A DNA stretch of 14,184 nucleotides, taken from Thermoplasmatota archaeon. Lineage in GTDB: Archaea > Thermoplasmatota > Thermoplasmata > Thermoplasmatales > Thermoplasmataceae. The stretch is taken from the NCBI GenBank assembly GCA_023379355.1, contig JAMCUD010000099.1, positions 1 to 14,184 of the forward strand, written 5' to 3'. The notes beneath the pieces were generated by a model, which saw only the letters and a program-made list of their open reading frames with translations, was not told where the DNA came from and made no database searches. A program made the translations under genes and the position numbers. Below are positions 1 to 7,031 of the stretch, piece after piece; the stretch's first letter is position 1, and the number at the start of each line of letters is the position of its first letter.

Positions 1-1
1 C

Positions 2-475
2 ACTTGGCTAACTCATACAGTAACAGTGTTTCTGCTTCTTCTCAGGCTTTCCAGACTGTTCTTTGGAAGGAAATATTCTCTGGTAAGGGTACTTTTTGTC
101 CCGGTGTTATACGTCCTTCTATCAATATACACATACCTCGGGGTATCTACAACACAGAAAGAGATCATAATTGTGTTCGGAATATTGGGGCTGATTGCCG
201 GAATAATATATGGCAAAAAGGATCGTTTTTATGTGAAAGATAACGTTCTGAGATACAGGAGCTCACTGCCATTCACAATGCTCTGGACACTCTCATTCCT
301 TGGAGAGCTTTACATATATCTTTACAACCCAAAACTTCCGGTTAGTGTGGGGTTGGCTCTGAATGTCATAATAGCTGGATCAGCCGGACTCATACTGGGA
401 GAATCCTTGCGTATAATAAACTCCCACCGGATCTATATGAAAAACCCCGGGGAAAAGGAAAGCGAAAGAAATTGA
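2..475 (+). CDS. Multi-spanning membrane protein, CcdC/DUF1453-like (5' end outside window)
   Basis: The frame is open from the left edge to the TGA at 473-475, so the gene probably begins upstream. The first possible internal start is GTG at 26, but it has no ribosome-binding site and lies inside a hydrophobic stretch (TVFLLLLRL), which supports a truncated view. About three further hydrophobic segments follow. Between them is a short polar piece containing 'GIIYGKKDRF' and 'LRYRSSLPF', and the C-terminus is charged (KNPGEKESERN). The pattern of a proline-rich membrane helix, a G-x-I-x-G turn, a short polar strand and 'RSS..F..LW' recalls the CcdC/DUF1453 family of membrane proteins, whose function is poorly defined. 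That match is from memory of the family pattern and is tentative. It could equally be an unassigned archaeal membrane protein. Confidence 0.6.
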   Translation, partial: TWLTHTVTVFLLLLRLSRLFFGRKYSLVRVLFVPVLYVLLSIYTYLGVSTTQKEIIIVFGILGLIAGIIYGKKDRFYVKDNVLRYRSSLPFTMLWTLSFLGELYIYLYNPKLPVSVGLALNVIIAGSAGLILGESLRIINSHRIYMKNPGEKESERN

Positions 476-581
476 CGTGACTACAGTGAAAACATTTATT
501 AATCGAAGTTCGGAATATTTCGCATACATAGCTTTATACAGAAGTTAACTTTTCCTCTGTAATACGCCATCTCCCAATAAA

Positions 582-668
582 ATGAAATTCAGGGAAATCA
601 TAATATTGGGGGATTCTGCAAACAAAAATTTTAGTACTCAAGAAAGGTATGCATTAATCCGCAAATAA
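582..668 (+). CDS. Possible 28-residue peptide upstream of the pilin gene
   Basis: ATG at 582 opens a 28-codon frame (MKFREIIILG...ALIRK) ending with TAA at 666-668, 19 bases before the pilin start. Its codons (ATA, AGG, AAA, GAA) match local usage, and a TATA-like CTTTATACA lies near 531-540. No ribosome-binding site is visible, and no homologue is recognised. It may be a real small peptide, a leader region, or chance. Confidence 0.2.
   Translation: MKFREIIILGDSANKNFSTQERYALIRK
641..659 (+). promoter_or_regulatory. Candidate promoter (BRE/TATA-like) of the pilin gene
   Basis: A purine-rich BRE-like stretch (AGAAAGG, 641-647) is followed by an A/T block (GCATTAAT, 651-658). Its centre is about 33 bases before the ATG at 688, so a short leader of a few bases is expected. 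Only spacing and composition support the call. A better-looking TATA (CTTTATACA, about 531-540) further upstream would give a leader of about 125 bases. Confidence 0.3.
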
Positions 669-687
669 TGTTAAAACGTGATGTGTT

Positions 688-1179
688 ATGAAGAGAGTAT
701 TTCAGGAAAAAGATAAGGCGGTATCGCCCATAATTGCTACAATACTGCTGGTGGCCATAACAGTGGTGCTCGCTGCGACCCTTTACACAATTGTAGGTGG
801 ATATACGACTCTGATCGGAGCTTCAACTCCAACTGCTTCAATACAGGTTCAGAATGCATCGGCCCCAAGTGACGCGTACTATTTCATATACGTGCAGCAG
901 TTCGGTGGAAATATTTCACTGAACGATGTGCAGATTGAGATCACGCTGAGCAACAATACAATAATTCCGCCAATTACGCTTTCCGGGTATCTGAACAGTG
1001 AGAAATCCATAGGATATAATCTGTCCATGAAAGTAAGCGGGGACAATTACTTCGGTGCAACAACTGGCATAGCCATTAATTCCACCACTTCCACCCACAG
1101 TGTTGAACCATTCATATCACAGATAAGATTCATCGATGTGACCACAAACGGTCTGATTGCATCAAAGACTGTTACATGA
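688..1179 (+). CDS. Archaeal type IV pilin-like protein (Pilin_N/DUF1628 type)
   Basis: A 163-residue secreted subunit of a type IV pilus-like surface filament. The N-terminus is a short charged leader (MKRVFQEKDK, 1-10) followed directly by 'AVSPIIATILLVAITVVLA', the conserved start of euryarchaeal pilins. A FlaK/PibD-type prepilin peptidase would cut near residues 10-12, leaving a hydrophobic helix (about 13-37) for membrane anchoring and filament packing. The rest is rich in Ser, Thr, Asn and Gly and should form the extracellular beta domain. Several N-x-S/T sites (for example NAS, NIS, NNT, NLS, NST) could be glycosylated, which fits the glycosyltransferase cluster further along, though they are about 8 kb apart. 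No pilus ATPase, membrane platform or peptidase gene is adjacent, so the subunit would rely on machinery encoded elsewhere. The family is clear; its role (adhesion, motility or other) is not. Confidence 0.88.
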   Translation: MKRVFQEKDKAVSPIIATILLVAITVVLAATLYTIVGGYTTLIGASTPTASIQVQNASAPSDAYYFIYVQQFGGNISLNDVQIEITLSNNTIIPPITLSGYLNSEKSIGYNLSMKVSGDNYFGATTGIAINSTTSTHSVEPFISQIRFIDVTTNGLIASKTVT

Positions 1180-1226
1180 TGAAGAAATTTATACCTCGTA
1201 AACCAAATTATTCATCAACACTCTGG

Positions 1227-1266
1227 CCACCGGGTGGATGCTTCATGTTTTTCCGCTTTCTCGTTC
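1227..1266 (+). terminator. Possible terminator of the pilin gene
   Basis: A small hairpin (CCAC 1227-1230, loop CGG, GTGG 1234-1237) is followed by T-rich sequence (TTTTT from 1248, then TTTC and TTC runs to about 1266). The T-rich part lies inside the 3' end of the convergent DUF255 gene. The stem is only four base pairs, so the call rests mainly on the T-rich tract. Confidence 0.3.
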
Positions 1267-3342
1267 TTTCAGCTCTTCGTTCATCTTTACAATATCAGTA
1301 AAGGGTGGAAGGCACATTTTCTCTGTGCAGATATACGCTGTGGTTTCGCCATTGACCTGGTCCATTGAAGACACATTTTTAAAAACTTCAGAAATAGCTT
1401 TATCTCCAGGTTCCTTGAGTATGACCACTGCCTGGGGAAGATATCTCTCCATAACCGAATCGATCATTTTACCTGTTTTCTCATCGTCCCTATCCCCAAC
1501 AACGACTATGCTGTATGATTTGTTCATGAGTATGTCAGCCGCCATGAGGCTGAAGGAGTAGTTCGTTGGGCTGTTTTCAATCTCCCTCCCGAAAGCGTTG
1601 ATTGTCCTGTACGCCATCTCTTCATATTCAGGATCAGACTTCAGAAGGTAGAATTTAACAAGATTCATCATTTCGATGGAATTCCCTGAAGGAACTGCCC
1701 CGTCATGTGCCTGTTTAGTCCTTATGACAAGATCCTTCCTGTCCGAGGATGACATGTAGAAACCTCCATTCTCACTGTCAGTGAACATTCTGTTGAGTGA
1801 ATCCTGCAGTTCCAGAGCCCTCCTGGCATATTCAGGATTCATGGTACTTTCATACAGTTCCAGAAACCCGTAAATCATGAAGGAATAATCATCCAGAAAT
1901 CCTTCAATTGCAACATTTCCTTCCCTGTACCTGTGATAAAGTGTCCCGTTATGGCTTAACATGTTATGAAGAATGAACTCTGCAGATTTTTTTGCACTTT
2001 CCACCATCTCTCTGTTCTTCAATGTTCTACCTGCATATGACAGGGCAGCAATCATGAGTCCGTTCATATCAGCCAGTATCTTATCATCTAGATGCGGTTT
2101 TATTCTTTTTTCCCTGTAGGCAAGCAGTTTCTTTCTCGAGTCTTCCAGTATTGCCTCAAGATCTTTTTCATCAATGTTTCGGTCACTGGCAAACTCTTTC
2201 ATATGGTAGTTGACGGTCAGAAGGTTTCTACCTGTTCGTCTACCCGTGGATTCCTCAACAAAATTTCCAGTCTCTATCACATTGAAATAGTCGCTGAAAA
2301 TCTGGTAGGCATCCTCACCTAGGATTGATCTTAACTCTGCCGCAGTCCAGGTATAGAATTTTCCCTCCATTCCCTCGCTGTCTGCATCAAGTGCCGAATA
2401 AAAACCTCCTTCAGGATCTGTAAGTTCTCTCTTTACAAATTCAAAAATTTCAGTTGCGACCTTTCTGTAAAAATCGTTGCGGGTTGCCTGAAAAGCTTCA
2501 GCATAAGCCATTATAAGAAGTGCCTGGTCATAGATCATCTTTTCAAAATGAGGTACAACCCAGGCAGCGTCAGTGGAGTAGCGGTGAAATCCGAAACCGA
2601 TCTGGTCAAAGATACCGCCATTTCTCATCTTCTCAAGCGTCTTTGTGACCATCTCAAGTGATCTCTTTTCTCCAGTTCTCCTGTAATATCTGGTCAGATA
2701 CATAAGATTGTGTGGAGTCGGGAACTTGGGGGAAGTACCGAATCCACCGTTTGCATCGTCAAATGAATCAAGAAAACCCTGAAATGCATTCTGGAATACA
2801 TCCTTTCCAATCTCTCCATTCCTGGTTTTTCTGGCATTTCTCTCCAGATTCACCATGATCTCATTTGCCCTCTTCTCAACGCCTTCACGGTCATTTGACC
2901 AGAGTTCTTTCAGGTTGCTGCACAGTTCCAGTATCCCCATCATACCCCTTCTGCTTTCCTTTGGCATATATGTGAGGGCAAATACCGGTCTCCTGTCCGG
3001 AGTCAATATTACGTTGAGAGGCCACCCCCCTCCACCAAGGGTCATCTGGCATACTGTCATGTATATGTCATCGATATCTGGCCTTTCCTCTCTGTCAACC
3101 TTTATTGAAATGAAAGTTTCATTCATTGCATCAGCAACTTCCTTATCCGTGAAACTTTCCCTCTCCATAACATGGCACCAGTGGCATGTTGAATACCCTA
3201 TGCTGAGGAATATGAGCTTATTTTCCCTTGCGGCAGCCTCAAAAGCCTCGTCCCCCCATGGGTACCAGTTTACAGGGTTGTGTGCATGCTGAAGAAGATA
3301 CGGACTTTTTTCATTAGCGAGTCTGTTTGAATACGTTTCCAT
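1243..3342 (-). CDS. DUF255 thioredoxin-domain protein (YyaL / SSP411 family)
   Basis: A 699-residue cytosolic protein of the widespread DUF255 family (bacterial YyaL, human SPATA20), whose biochemical role is not settled. The start matches the family signature ([15 protein letters not shown], then NPVNWYPW). A thioredoxin-like domain follows with the redox motif C-H-W-C at residues 53-56, then '[10 protein letters not shown]' and the family's 'GGGGWPLNV' loop. The remaining about 500 residues ('[10 protein letters not shown]', '[10 protein letters not shown]', 'ALDADSEG', '[11 protein letters not shown]') form the (alpha/alpha)6-barrel region seen in N-acylglucosamine 2-epimerase-like proteins. 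Full length, with no breaks. The ATG at 3342 is preferred because it puts the conserved N-terminus right after the start; a TTG nine bases upstream (3351) would add three residues. It is convergent with the pilin gene and divergent from arsB. The intact CxxC suggests thiol chemistry, but substrate and partner are unknown. Confidence 0.93.
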   Translation of the reverse strand: METYSNRLANEKSPYLLQHAHNPVNWYPWGDEAFEAAARENKLIFLSIGYSTCHWCHVMERESFTDKEVADAMNETFISIKVDREERPDIDDIYMTVCQMTLGGGGWPLNVILTPDRRPVFALTYMPKESRRGMMGILELCSNLKELWSNDREGVEKRANEIMVNLERNARKTRNGEIGKDVFQNAFQGFLDSFDDANGGFGTSPKFPTPHNLMYLTRYYRRTGEKRSLEMVTKTLEKMRNGGIFDQIGFGFHRYSTDAAWVVPHFEKMIYDQALLIMAYAEAFQATRNDFYRKVATEIFEFVKRELTDPEGGFYSALDADSEGMEGKFYTWTAAELRSILGEDAYQIFSDYFNVIETGNFVEESTGRRTGRNLLTVNYHMKEFASDRNIDEKDLEAILEDSRKKLLAYREKRIKPHLDDKILADMNGLMIAALSYAGRTLKNREMVESAKKSAEFILHNMLSHNGTLYHRYREGNVAIEGFLDDYSFMIYGFLELYESTMNPEYARRALELQDSLNRMFTDSENGGFYMSSSDRKDLVIRTKQAHDGAVPSGNSIEMMNLVKFYLLKSDPEYEEMAYRTINAFGREIENSPTNYSFSLMAADILMNKSYSIVVVGDRDDEKTGKMIDSVMERYLPQAVVILKEPGDKAISEVFKNVSSMDQVNGETTAYICTEKMCLPPFTDIVKMNEELKERESGKT

Positions 3343-3398
3343 CTTGACCAATCCAACAGGAATCGTGTGTTTCCTGCCAGATGCACCATTGGGAACAT

Positions 3399-3410
3399 GT
3401 TAAAAAATAT
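3399..3410 (-). promoter_or_regulatory. Candidate TATA element for the DUF255 gene
   Basis: An A/T block that reads ATATTTTTTAA on the minus strand lies about 60 bases before the ATG at 3342, which would give a leader of about 35 bases. It is the only long A/T run in the 202-base divergent spacer (3352-3553). The call is based on position only. Confidence 0.28.
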
Positions 3411-3418
3411 TGTCAAGT

Positions 3419-3436
3419 AATGCGGATTCAAGCATT
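3419..3436. repeat. Dyad in the DUF255/arsB divergent spacer
   Basis: A perfect 5-base inverted repeat (AATGC 3419-3423, GCATT 3432-3436) with an 8-base spacer. It is flanked outside by GTC (3412-3414) and GAC (3436-3438 region), so the symmetry extends with a bulge. It could be a regulator-binding site for the arsB gene, as ArsR-type repressors bind dyads, but it lies more than 100 bases from the arsB start and may be chance. Confidence 0.2.
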
Positions 3437-3510
3437 GACGAAAGAATCACGCTCCAATGGATGGACTGTCCAGCATTAACGGAGGTAACAGTTAGATTTT
3501 TGCCATGCTC

Positions 3511-3545
3511 ACCATATTACCGGAAGAGGATAAAATAAACTGGAG
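3511..3545 (+). promoter_or_regulatory. Candidate arsB promoter and Shine-Dalgarno site
   Basis: A TATA-like ACCATATTAC (3511-3520) would place transcription start near 3541. GGAGAAAG (3542-3549) just before the GTG at 3554 is a usable ribosome-binding site and supports GTG as the start. A second A/T block (ATAAAATAAA, 3530-3539) is too close to the GTG unless the message is leaderless. Confidence 0.35.
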
Positions 3546-3553
3546 AAAGATCG

Positions 3554-4840
3554 GTGAACCTACTGCTTTACATTTCCGGGTCCATTTTTGCATGTACACT
3601 TATTCTCGTGTTCACCAAGCCAAGGGGTTTGGGGATAGGCTATTCTGCCCTGGCCGGAGGAACAGTATCGGTCATGCTTGGTGTGACCTCATTTGAAGAT
3701 ATAGTGAGAGTCATGTATACCGTATGGAACCCAACCCTGACATTCATTGCAATCGTGTTCATAACAATGGTTTTTGACGAATCAGGTTTCTTCACCTACG
3801 TGGCATCCAGGATAGAAAGGATAGCAGGCGGGAGCCCAATAAAGCTTTTCATTCTCCTTATTCTTTTCGGGTCGTTCGTCTCTGCATTTTTTGCCAACGA
3901 TGGTGCTGCTCTTGTACTCACTCCAATAGTATACTGGGTTCTTTCCAGCACAGATATCCCACGTATGTCATACCTTCCCTATATTATGGCCGTTGGGTTT
4001 ATTGCAGACACAGCAAGCCTCCCATTTGTCATCAGCAACCTCACCAATATACTTGCAACCAGTTTCTTTGACATACATTTTCTTCAATATGCTGAGATCA
4101 TGATAATACCAGATGCCGTGGCAGTTCTCACAAGTCTTGCCGTCCTCATGGCAATATACGGGAAATCTCTTCCTGCAAGCTTCACCACTGTGAAAAGTAT
4201 CAGCCAGGAGGATACCATAAAGGACAGAAGGATATTCGGAATGGCCCTTCCTGTTCTTGTTATTCTTGCCGTGATATACTCAATAGGAGGATTATATTCA
4301 ATACCGGTTGCAATATTTGCATTCCCCGGATCCGCTTTAATCTTATTCATTGCATGGAAAGGAAAAAAGATAGATACCAGGAGGATACTCAGGGAATCCC
4401 CATGGCAGATAGTGCTTTTTTCCATAGGCATGTATGTAATAGTCTATGGGATGGCAGAACAGGGTCTGGCAGCAATTGCGGCAGATGTTCTCCTTGACAT
4501 TTCATCAATGCCAGGACCGTTGAATCTGGTATTCTCTGGATATTTCATGGCAGTTCTTGCCGCAGTAATGAACAATCTCCCCTCAATAATGCTTGGGAAT
4601 CTGGCAATAAGGTCATCTGGTCTGGGGATACAGTATGTTTATGTCAATGTGATTGCAAACGACATAGGGCCGAAATTCACAACTATAGGATCACTTGCCA
4701 CACTTATATGGATATACGCCGTTAAGAAAAAGACCGGTATAACAATATCGTGGAGATATTACATGGGAACAGGATTCCTTATGGCATTCCCGGTTCTAAC
4801 TGCAGTCCTGCTGACATTATGGGCTTTAACCACTTTTTAA
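3554..4840 (+). CDS. arsB: Arsenite efflux permease ArsB
   Basis: A 428-residue integral membrane protein of the ArsB (ion transporter) superfamily that exports arsenite, and in related proteins antimonite, across the cytoplasmic membrane. The similarity to E. coli ArsB runs end to end as remembered: 'KPRGLGIGYSALAGG' near residue 22, 'DESGFF' (75-80), 'FFANDGAALVLTPIV' (112-126), 'GFIADTASLPFVISNL' (148-163), 'PWQIVLFSIGMYVIVYG' in the second half, 'MNNLPS' and 'DIGPKFTTIGSLATLIW' near the end. The length agrees with the family (about 429) and about twelve hydrophobic segments are visible. The GTG start is supported by GGAG eight bases upstream, and the N-terminus aligns with known ArsB. No arsR, arsA, arsC or arsM lies beside it, so it would work as a single permease driven by membrane potential unless an ArsA is encoded elsewhere. 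An export permease suits an acidic, metal-rich habitat, which is inference. Confidence 0.95.
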   Translation: MNLLLYISGSIFACTLILVFTKPRGLGIGYSALAGGTVSVMLGVTSFEDIVRVMYTVWNPTLTFIAIVFITMVFDESGFFTYVASRIERIAGGSPIKLFILLILFGSFVSAFFANDGAALVLTPIVYWVLSSTDIPRMSYLPYIMAVGFIADTASLPFVISNLTNILATSFFDIHFLQYAEIMIIPDAVAVLTSLAVLMAIYGKSLPASFTTVKSISQEDTIKDRRIFGMALPVLVILAVIYSIGGLYSIPVAIFAFPGSALILFIAWKGKKIDTRRILRESPWQIVLFSIGMYVIVYGMAEQGLAAIAADVLLDISSMPGPLNLVFSGYFMAVLAAVMNNLPSIMLGNLAIRSSGLGIQYVYVNVIANDIGPKFTTIGSLATLIWIYAVKKKTGITISWRYYMGTGFLMAFPVLTAVLLTLWALTTF

Positions 4841-4886
4841 CCTTTGCGAGCGGGAATTCCCCTTTCGTGGGATATGGGATGAAAGC

Positions 4887-5039
4887 GTGCGAAAGCTGGA
4901 AGAGGAGTTCAAGGATTCAAAAATACAGTCAAAAACAACCAAAAGAATATACTCTGAATGGATAAGGTATCGTAATGAAACTGGCTATCCTTATCAGGCA
5001 TGGAGAAAGCGAAGCAAACGTAAAAAATCTCATATCTGA
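4887..5039 (+). pseudogene. Coding-like frame between arsB and the phosphatase gene (remnant or small ORF)
   Basis: One frame is open from the arsB 3' end to the TGA at 5037-5039 and reads like protein (GIWDESVRKLEEEF, then IYSEWIRYRNETG), with local codon habits (ATA, AGG, AAG, CTG). The only in-frame start is GTG at 4887, with no ribosome-binding site; that would give a 50-residue basic peptide whose last 21 codons overlap the phosphatase gene in another frame. It may be the remnant of a lost gene or a real small protein. No family is recognised. Confidence 0.22.
4945..4953 (+). promoter_or_regulatory. TATA-like box of the histidine phosphatase gene
   Basis: GAATATACT is centred about 26 bases before the ATG at 4975 and is preceded by the purine-rich CCAAAAGA. 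The spacing fits a leaderless archaeal transcript starting at or next to the ATG. Only a weak AAGGT (4964-4968) could act as a ribosome-binding site. Confidence 0.4.
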
Positions 5040-5547
5040 GGACACCGAGAAATTCCCACTTACTCTCAAGGGAAGAGACCAGGCGAAATTTATTGCCGAC
5101 CAGATAGGAGTATTCAAGTTTGACGGAATCATTTCCAGCCCTGTTCTCAGGGCAAGACAGACTGCAGAAATAATAAGCGAACGCATTGGAATTCCATATG
5201 TTATAGATTCAAGGATCAGGGAATCCGGACTTGGTGATTATAACAACAGAAATATTTCCGAAGTTGGAAAGATGTCAAGGACAGAGATGGGAATGGAAAG
5301 CTGGGAATCCCACATTGAAAGATTCAGGGAGACTTTCAATGCTTACGACGGGACCTACATAATGGTCAGCCATGCACTCCCAATAAGGGCTGCCATCTCC
5401 AGTTTTCTGGGATTCAACGAGGAGGAAAGTTTTGGCATAAACATAAGGAACGCATCAATGTCGGTGATAGACATCGAAAAAAAGCATATCCTTTCAATAG
5501 GTTCGTTTCTCGTGACACCAAAGATTCATCTGGCATTCCGTTCATGA
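4975..5547 (+). CDS. Histidine phosphatase family protein (phosphoglycerate-mutase-like)
   Basis: A 190-residue cytosolic enzyme of the histidine phosphatase superfamily (branch 1), which transfers or hydrolyses phosphate through a phospho-histidine. Visible features: 'ILIRHGESEAN' with the catalytic RHG at residues 8-10, 'SSPVLRARQTAEII' carrying the phosphate-binding Arg (59-61 region), the acid/base Glu in 'RIRESGLGDY' (about 83), and the second catalytic His in 'VSHALPIRAAI' (133). The length suits a single-domain phosphatase rather than a full dPGM (about 230-250), and the substrate cannot be told from sequence. Candidates are a cofactor-dependent phosphoglycerate mutase-like activity or a broad sugar-phosphate or nucleotide phosphatase. 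It lies 134 bases after arsB with its own promoter-like site and is followed by a hairpin/T-tract, so it is probably transcribed alone. Confidence 0.9.
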   Translation: MKLAILIRHGESEANVKNLISEDTEKFPLTLKGRDQAKFIADQIGVFKFDGIISSPVLRARQTAEIISERIGIPYVIDSRIRESGLGDYNNRNISEVGKMSRTEMGMESWESHIERFRETFNAYDGTYIMVSHALPIRAAISSFLGFNEEESFGINIRNASMSVIDIEKKHILSIGSFLVTPKIHLAFRS

Positions 5548-5570
5548 AACTCTTGGTTTCTTTTTCTTCC
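5546..5570 (+). terminator. Hairpin plus T-rich terminator after the phosphatase gene
   Basis: GAAAC (5546-5550) pairs perfectly with GTTTC (5556-5560) around a 5-base loop, followed by TTTTTCTTCC. The stem begins inside the stop codon. Hairpin followed by U-rich sequence is a normal termination signal, and in archaea the T-rich tract alone may suffice. Confidence 0.45.
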
Positions 5571-5615
5571 TTTGGATATGGGTATACACAACTGATAATT
5601 TCCAAACAAAAATGA

Positions 5616-5630
5616 TGAAACAGTTTAAGA
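5616..5630 (+). promoter_or_regulatory. cysS promoter (BRE GAAACAG + TATA TTTAAG)
   Basis: GAAACAG, a good BRE-like element, is directly followed by a TTTAAG TATA-like box centred about 28 bases before the ATG at 5655. No ribosome-binding site precedes the ATG. Together these point to a leaderless transcript. The same GAAACAGT box recurs twice at promoter-like sites near 8971 and 9090. Confidence 0.5.
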
Positions 5631-5654
5631 ATCAATGAATAATATGCTTACTGA

Positions 5655-7031
5655 ATGATGTTCAGAAACAGTTTATCCGGGGAGGTTGAGAGGTTTGATC
5701 CCATAACAGGTAAAAGGGTAAATATGTATGTTTGCGGTCCCACAGTTCAGGAAAGTTTCCACATAGGGCACGCAAGGACATATGTAATTTTTGACAGCAT
5801 TGCAAAATATATGAGGCAATCAGGGTACTCAGTATTTTACCTTCAGAATATTACCGACATAGACGACAAGATCATCAAAAAAGCCCAGGATCTTAACATG
5901 GATTCTCAGGAAGTTGCCCTGAAATACACATCCGAATATTTTGAGATCATGCATGAACTGGGTGTGGACAGTGTAAATTTTTACGCCAGGGCAACAGAAT
6001 ATATTCCTGAAATTATCAGCCAGATATCACGCCTCATGGAGAATGGACACGCTTATGTCGGGGGCGATGGGGTATATTTCAGGGTCAGTTCATTTCCGGA
6101 CTACGGAAAGCTTTCCAACCAGAGGTCTGAGGAACTTTTAACGGGAAGCCGCATCCCGGAAAATTCCAATAAAGCCGATCAGAAAGACTTCGTACTCTGG
6201 AAATTGCAGAAACCTGGAGAACCTGCATGGGAATCACCATGGGGTAGAGGAAGACCGGGCTGGCACATCGAGGATACCGCAATAACCGAGACTTACTTCG
6301 GTCAGGAGTATGATATTCATGGGGGAGGCACAGACCTGATCTTCCCTCATCACGAGGCGGAAATAGCACAGATGAGATCCATTTCTGGAAAAGAAACTCT
6401 GGCAAAATACTGGATACACACAGGAATGGTAACACTGAACGGAGAGAAAATGTCAAAGTCACTTGGAAATTTCATAACGATATCAGATACCCTGAAAAAA
6501 TACAATGGGAGAGAGATCAGGTTTGCTTTGCTTAACGGGAATTACCGAAGTACCATAGACTTCTCGGAAAAGGTCATGGAAGAGGCTGGGAAGAATGTAC
6601 GATACCTCAATATTATAAAGAGAAGGTTGGACCTTCATGGAGGCGTTTATGGAGGCCTGGACCTAGATGTGACATCATACAGGAAGGGAATAGAGGATGC
6701 CATGGGCGACGATTTCAATTTCAGGTCAGCGTTCAGGATAATCATGGATCTGGCAGGAACAGCCTACAGGGAGTTCTCCAACCTGTCTGCTGATTCCGTT
6801 CGCAGAATACTGTCCATATTCCAGTGGGTAAATGGGTTCCTTGGTGTTTTTGACGTGAACAGGAATCCTGAAGTTCTGAAGAAGTCTGTGGAACTTCTTC
6901 TGGATTTGAGAAAAAAACTCAGGGAGGAGAAGAATTACCGACTTTCCGATCTAATTAGAAGCAGCCTGGTTGAAATGGGAGTAGAGGTGCAGGATAATGG
7001 AAAAGATGTTGAATGGTGGATCAGGGATTAA
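5655..7031 (+). CDS. cysS: Cysteinyl-tRNA synthetase
   Basis: A 458-residue class I aminoacyl-tRNA synthetase that charges tRNA-Cys with cysteine. Signatures: 'MYVCGPTVQESFHIGHAR' with the zinc-ligand Cys27 and the HIGH motif at 36-39; 'NITDIDDKII' (65-74); 'GRGRPGWHIED' and 'YDIHGGGTDLIFPHHEAEIAQ' (219-239); and KMSKS at 265-269. The length is normal for the family. In E. coli the zinc ligands are Cys28, Cys209, His234 and Glu238; aligned without gaps, the equivalents here are Cys27, Asp207, His232 and Glu236, so one Cys ligand is replaced by Asp. Two adjacent ATGs (5655, 5658) are both possible starts. It is the first gene of an apparent operon: its last 35 bases overlap the nicotinamidase gene. 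Having its own CysRS indicates direct cysteinylation of tRNA rather than sole use of the SepRS/SepCysS route. Confidence 0.96.
   Translation: MMFRNSLSGEVERFDPITGKRVNMYVCGPTVQESFHIGHARTYVIFDSIAKYMRQSGYSVFYLQNITDIDDKIIKKAQDLNMDSQEVALKYTSEYFEIMHELGVDSVNFYARATEYIPEIISQISRLMENGHAYVGGDGVYFRVSSFPDYGKLSNQRSEELLTGSRIPENSNKADQKDFVLWKLQKPGEPAWESPWGRGRPGWHIEDTAITETYFGQEYDIHGGGTDLIFPHHEAEIAQMRSISGKETLAKYWIHTGMVTLNGEKMSKSLGNFITISDTLKKYNGREIRFALLNGNYRSTIDFSEKVMEEAGKNVRYLNIIKRRLDLHGGVYGGLDLDVTSYRKGIEDAMGDDFNFRSAFRIIMDLAGTAYREFSNLSADSVRRILSIFQWVNGFLGVFDVNRNPEVLKKSVELLLDLRKKLREEKNYRLSDLIRSSLVEMGVEVQDNGKDVEWWIRD
6983..6989 (+). promoter_or_regulatory. Ribosome-binding site deciding the nicotinamidase start
   Basis: AGAGGTG lies seven bases before the ATG at 6997 and matches the anti-Shine-Dalgarno complement well. 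It lies inside the cysS coding region and argues for the ATG at 6997 over a later in-frame ATG at 7006 or TTG at 7009. Confidence 0.6.

Noticed and set aside
3505..3696. 63-codon frame beginning MLTILPEEDKINWRK just before arsB
   Set aside because: The first codons look protein-like, but most of the frame lies inside arsB in another frame and turns into low-quality sequence. There is no well-placed ribosome-binding site, and arsB at this locus is certain.
4084..4431. 115-codon antisense frame within arsB
   Set aside because: It is the reverse shadow of a strongly conserved membrane protein; its hydrophobic content mirrors arsB codons, and it has no promoter or start signal of its own.
6085..6462. 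125-codon antisense frame within cysS
   Set aside because: It lies fully inside the conserved catalytic region of cysS on the other strand, and its Ser/Arg/Pro-rich reading has no recognisable domain.
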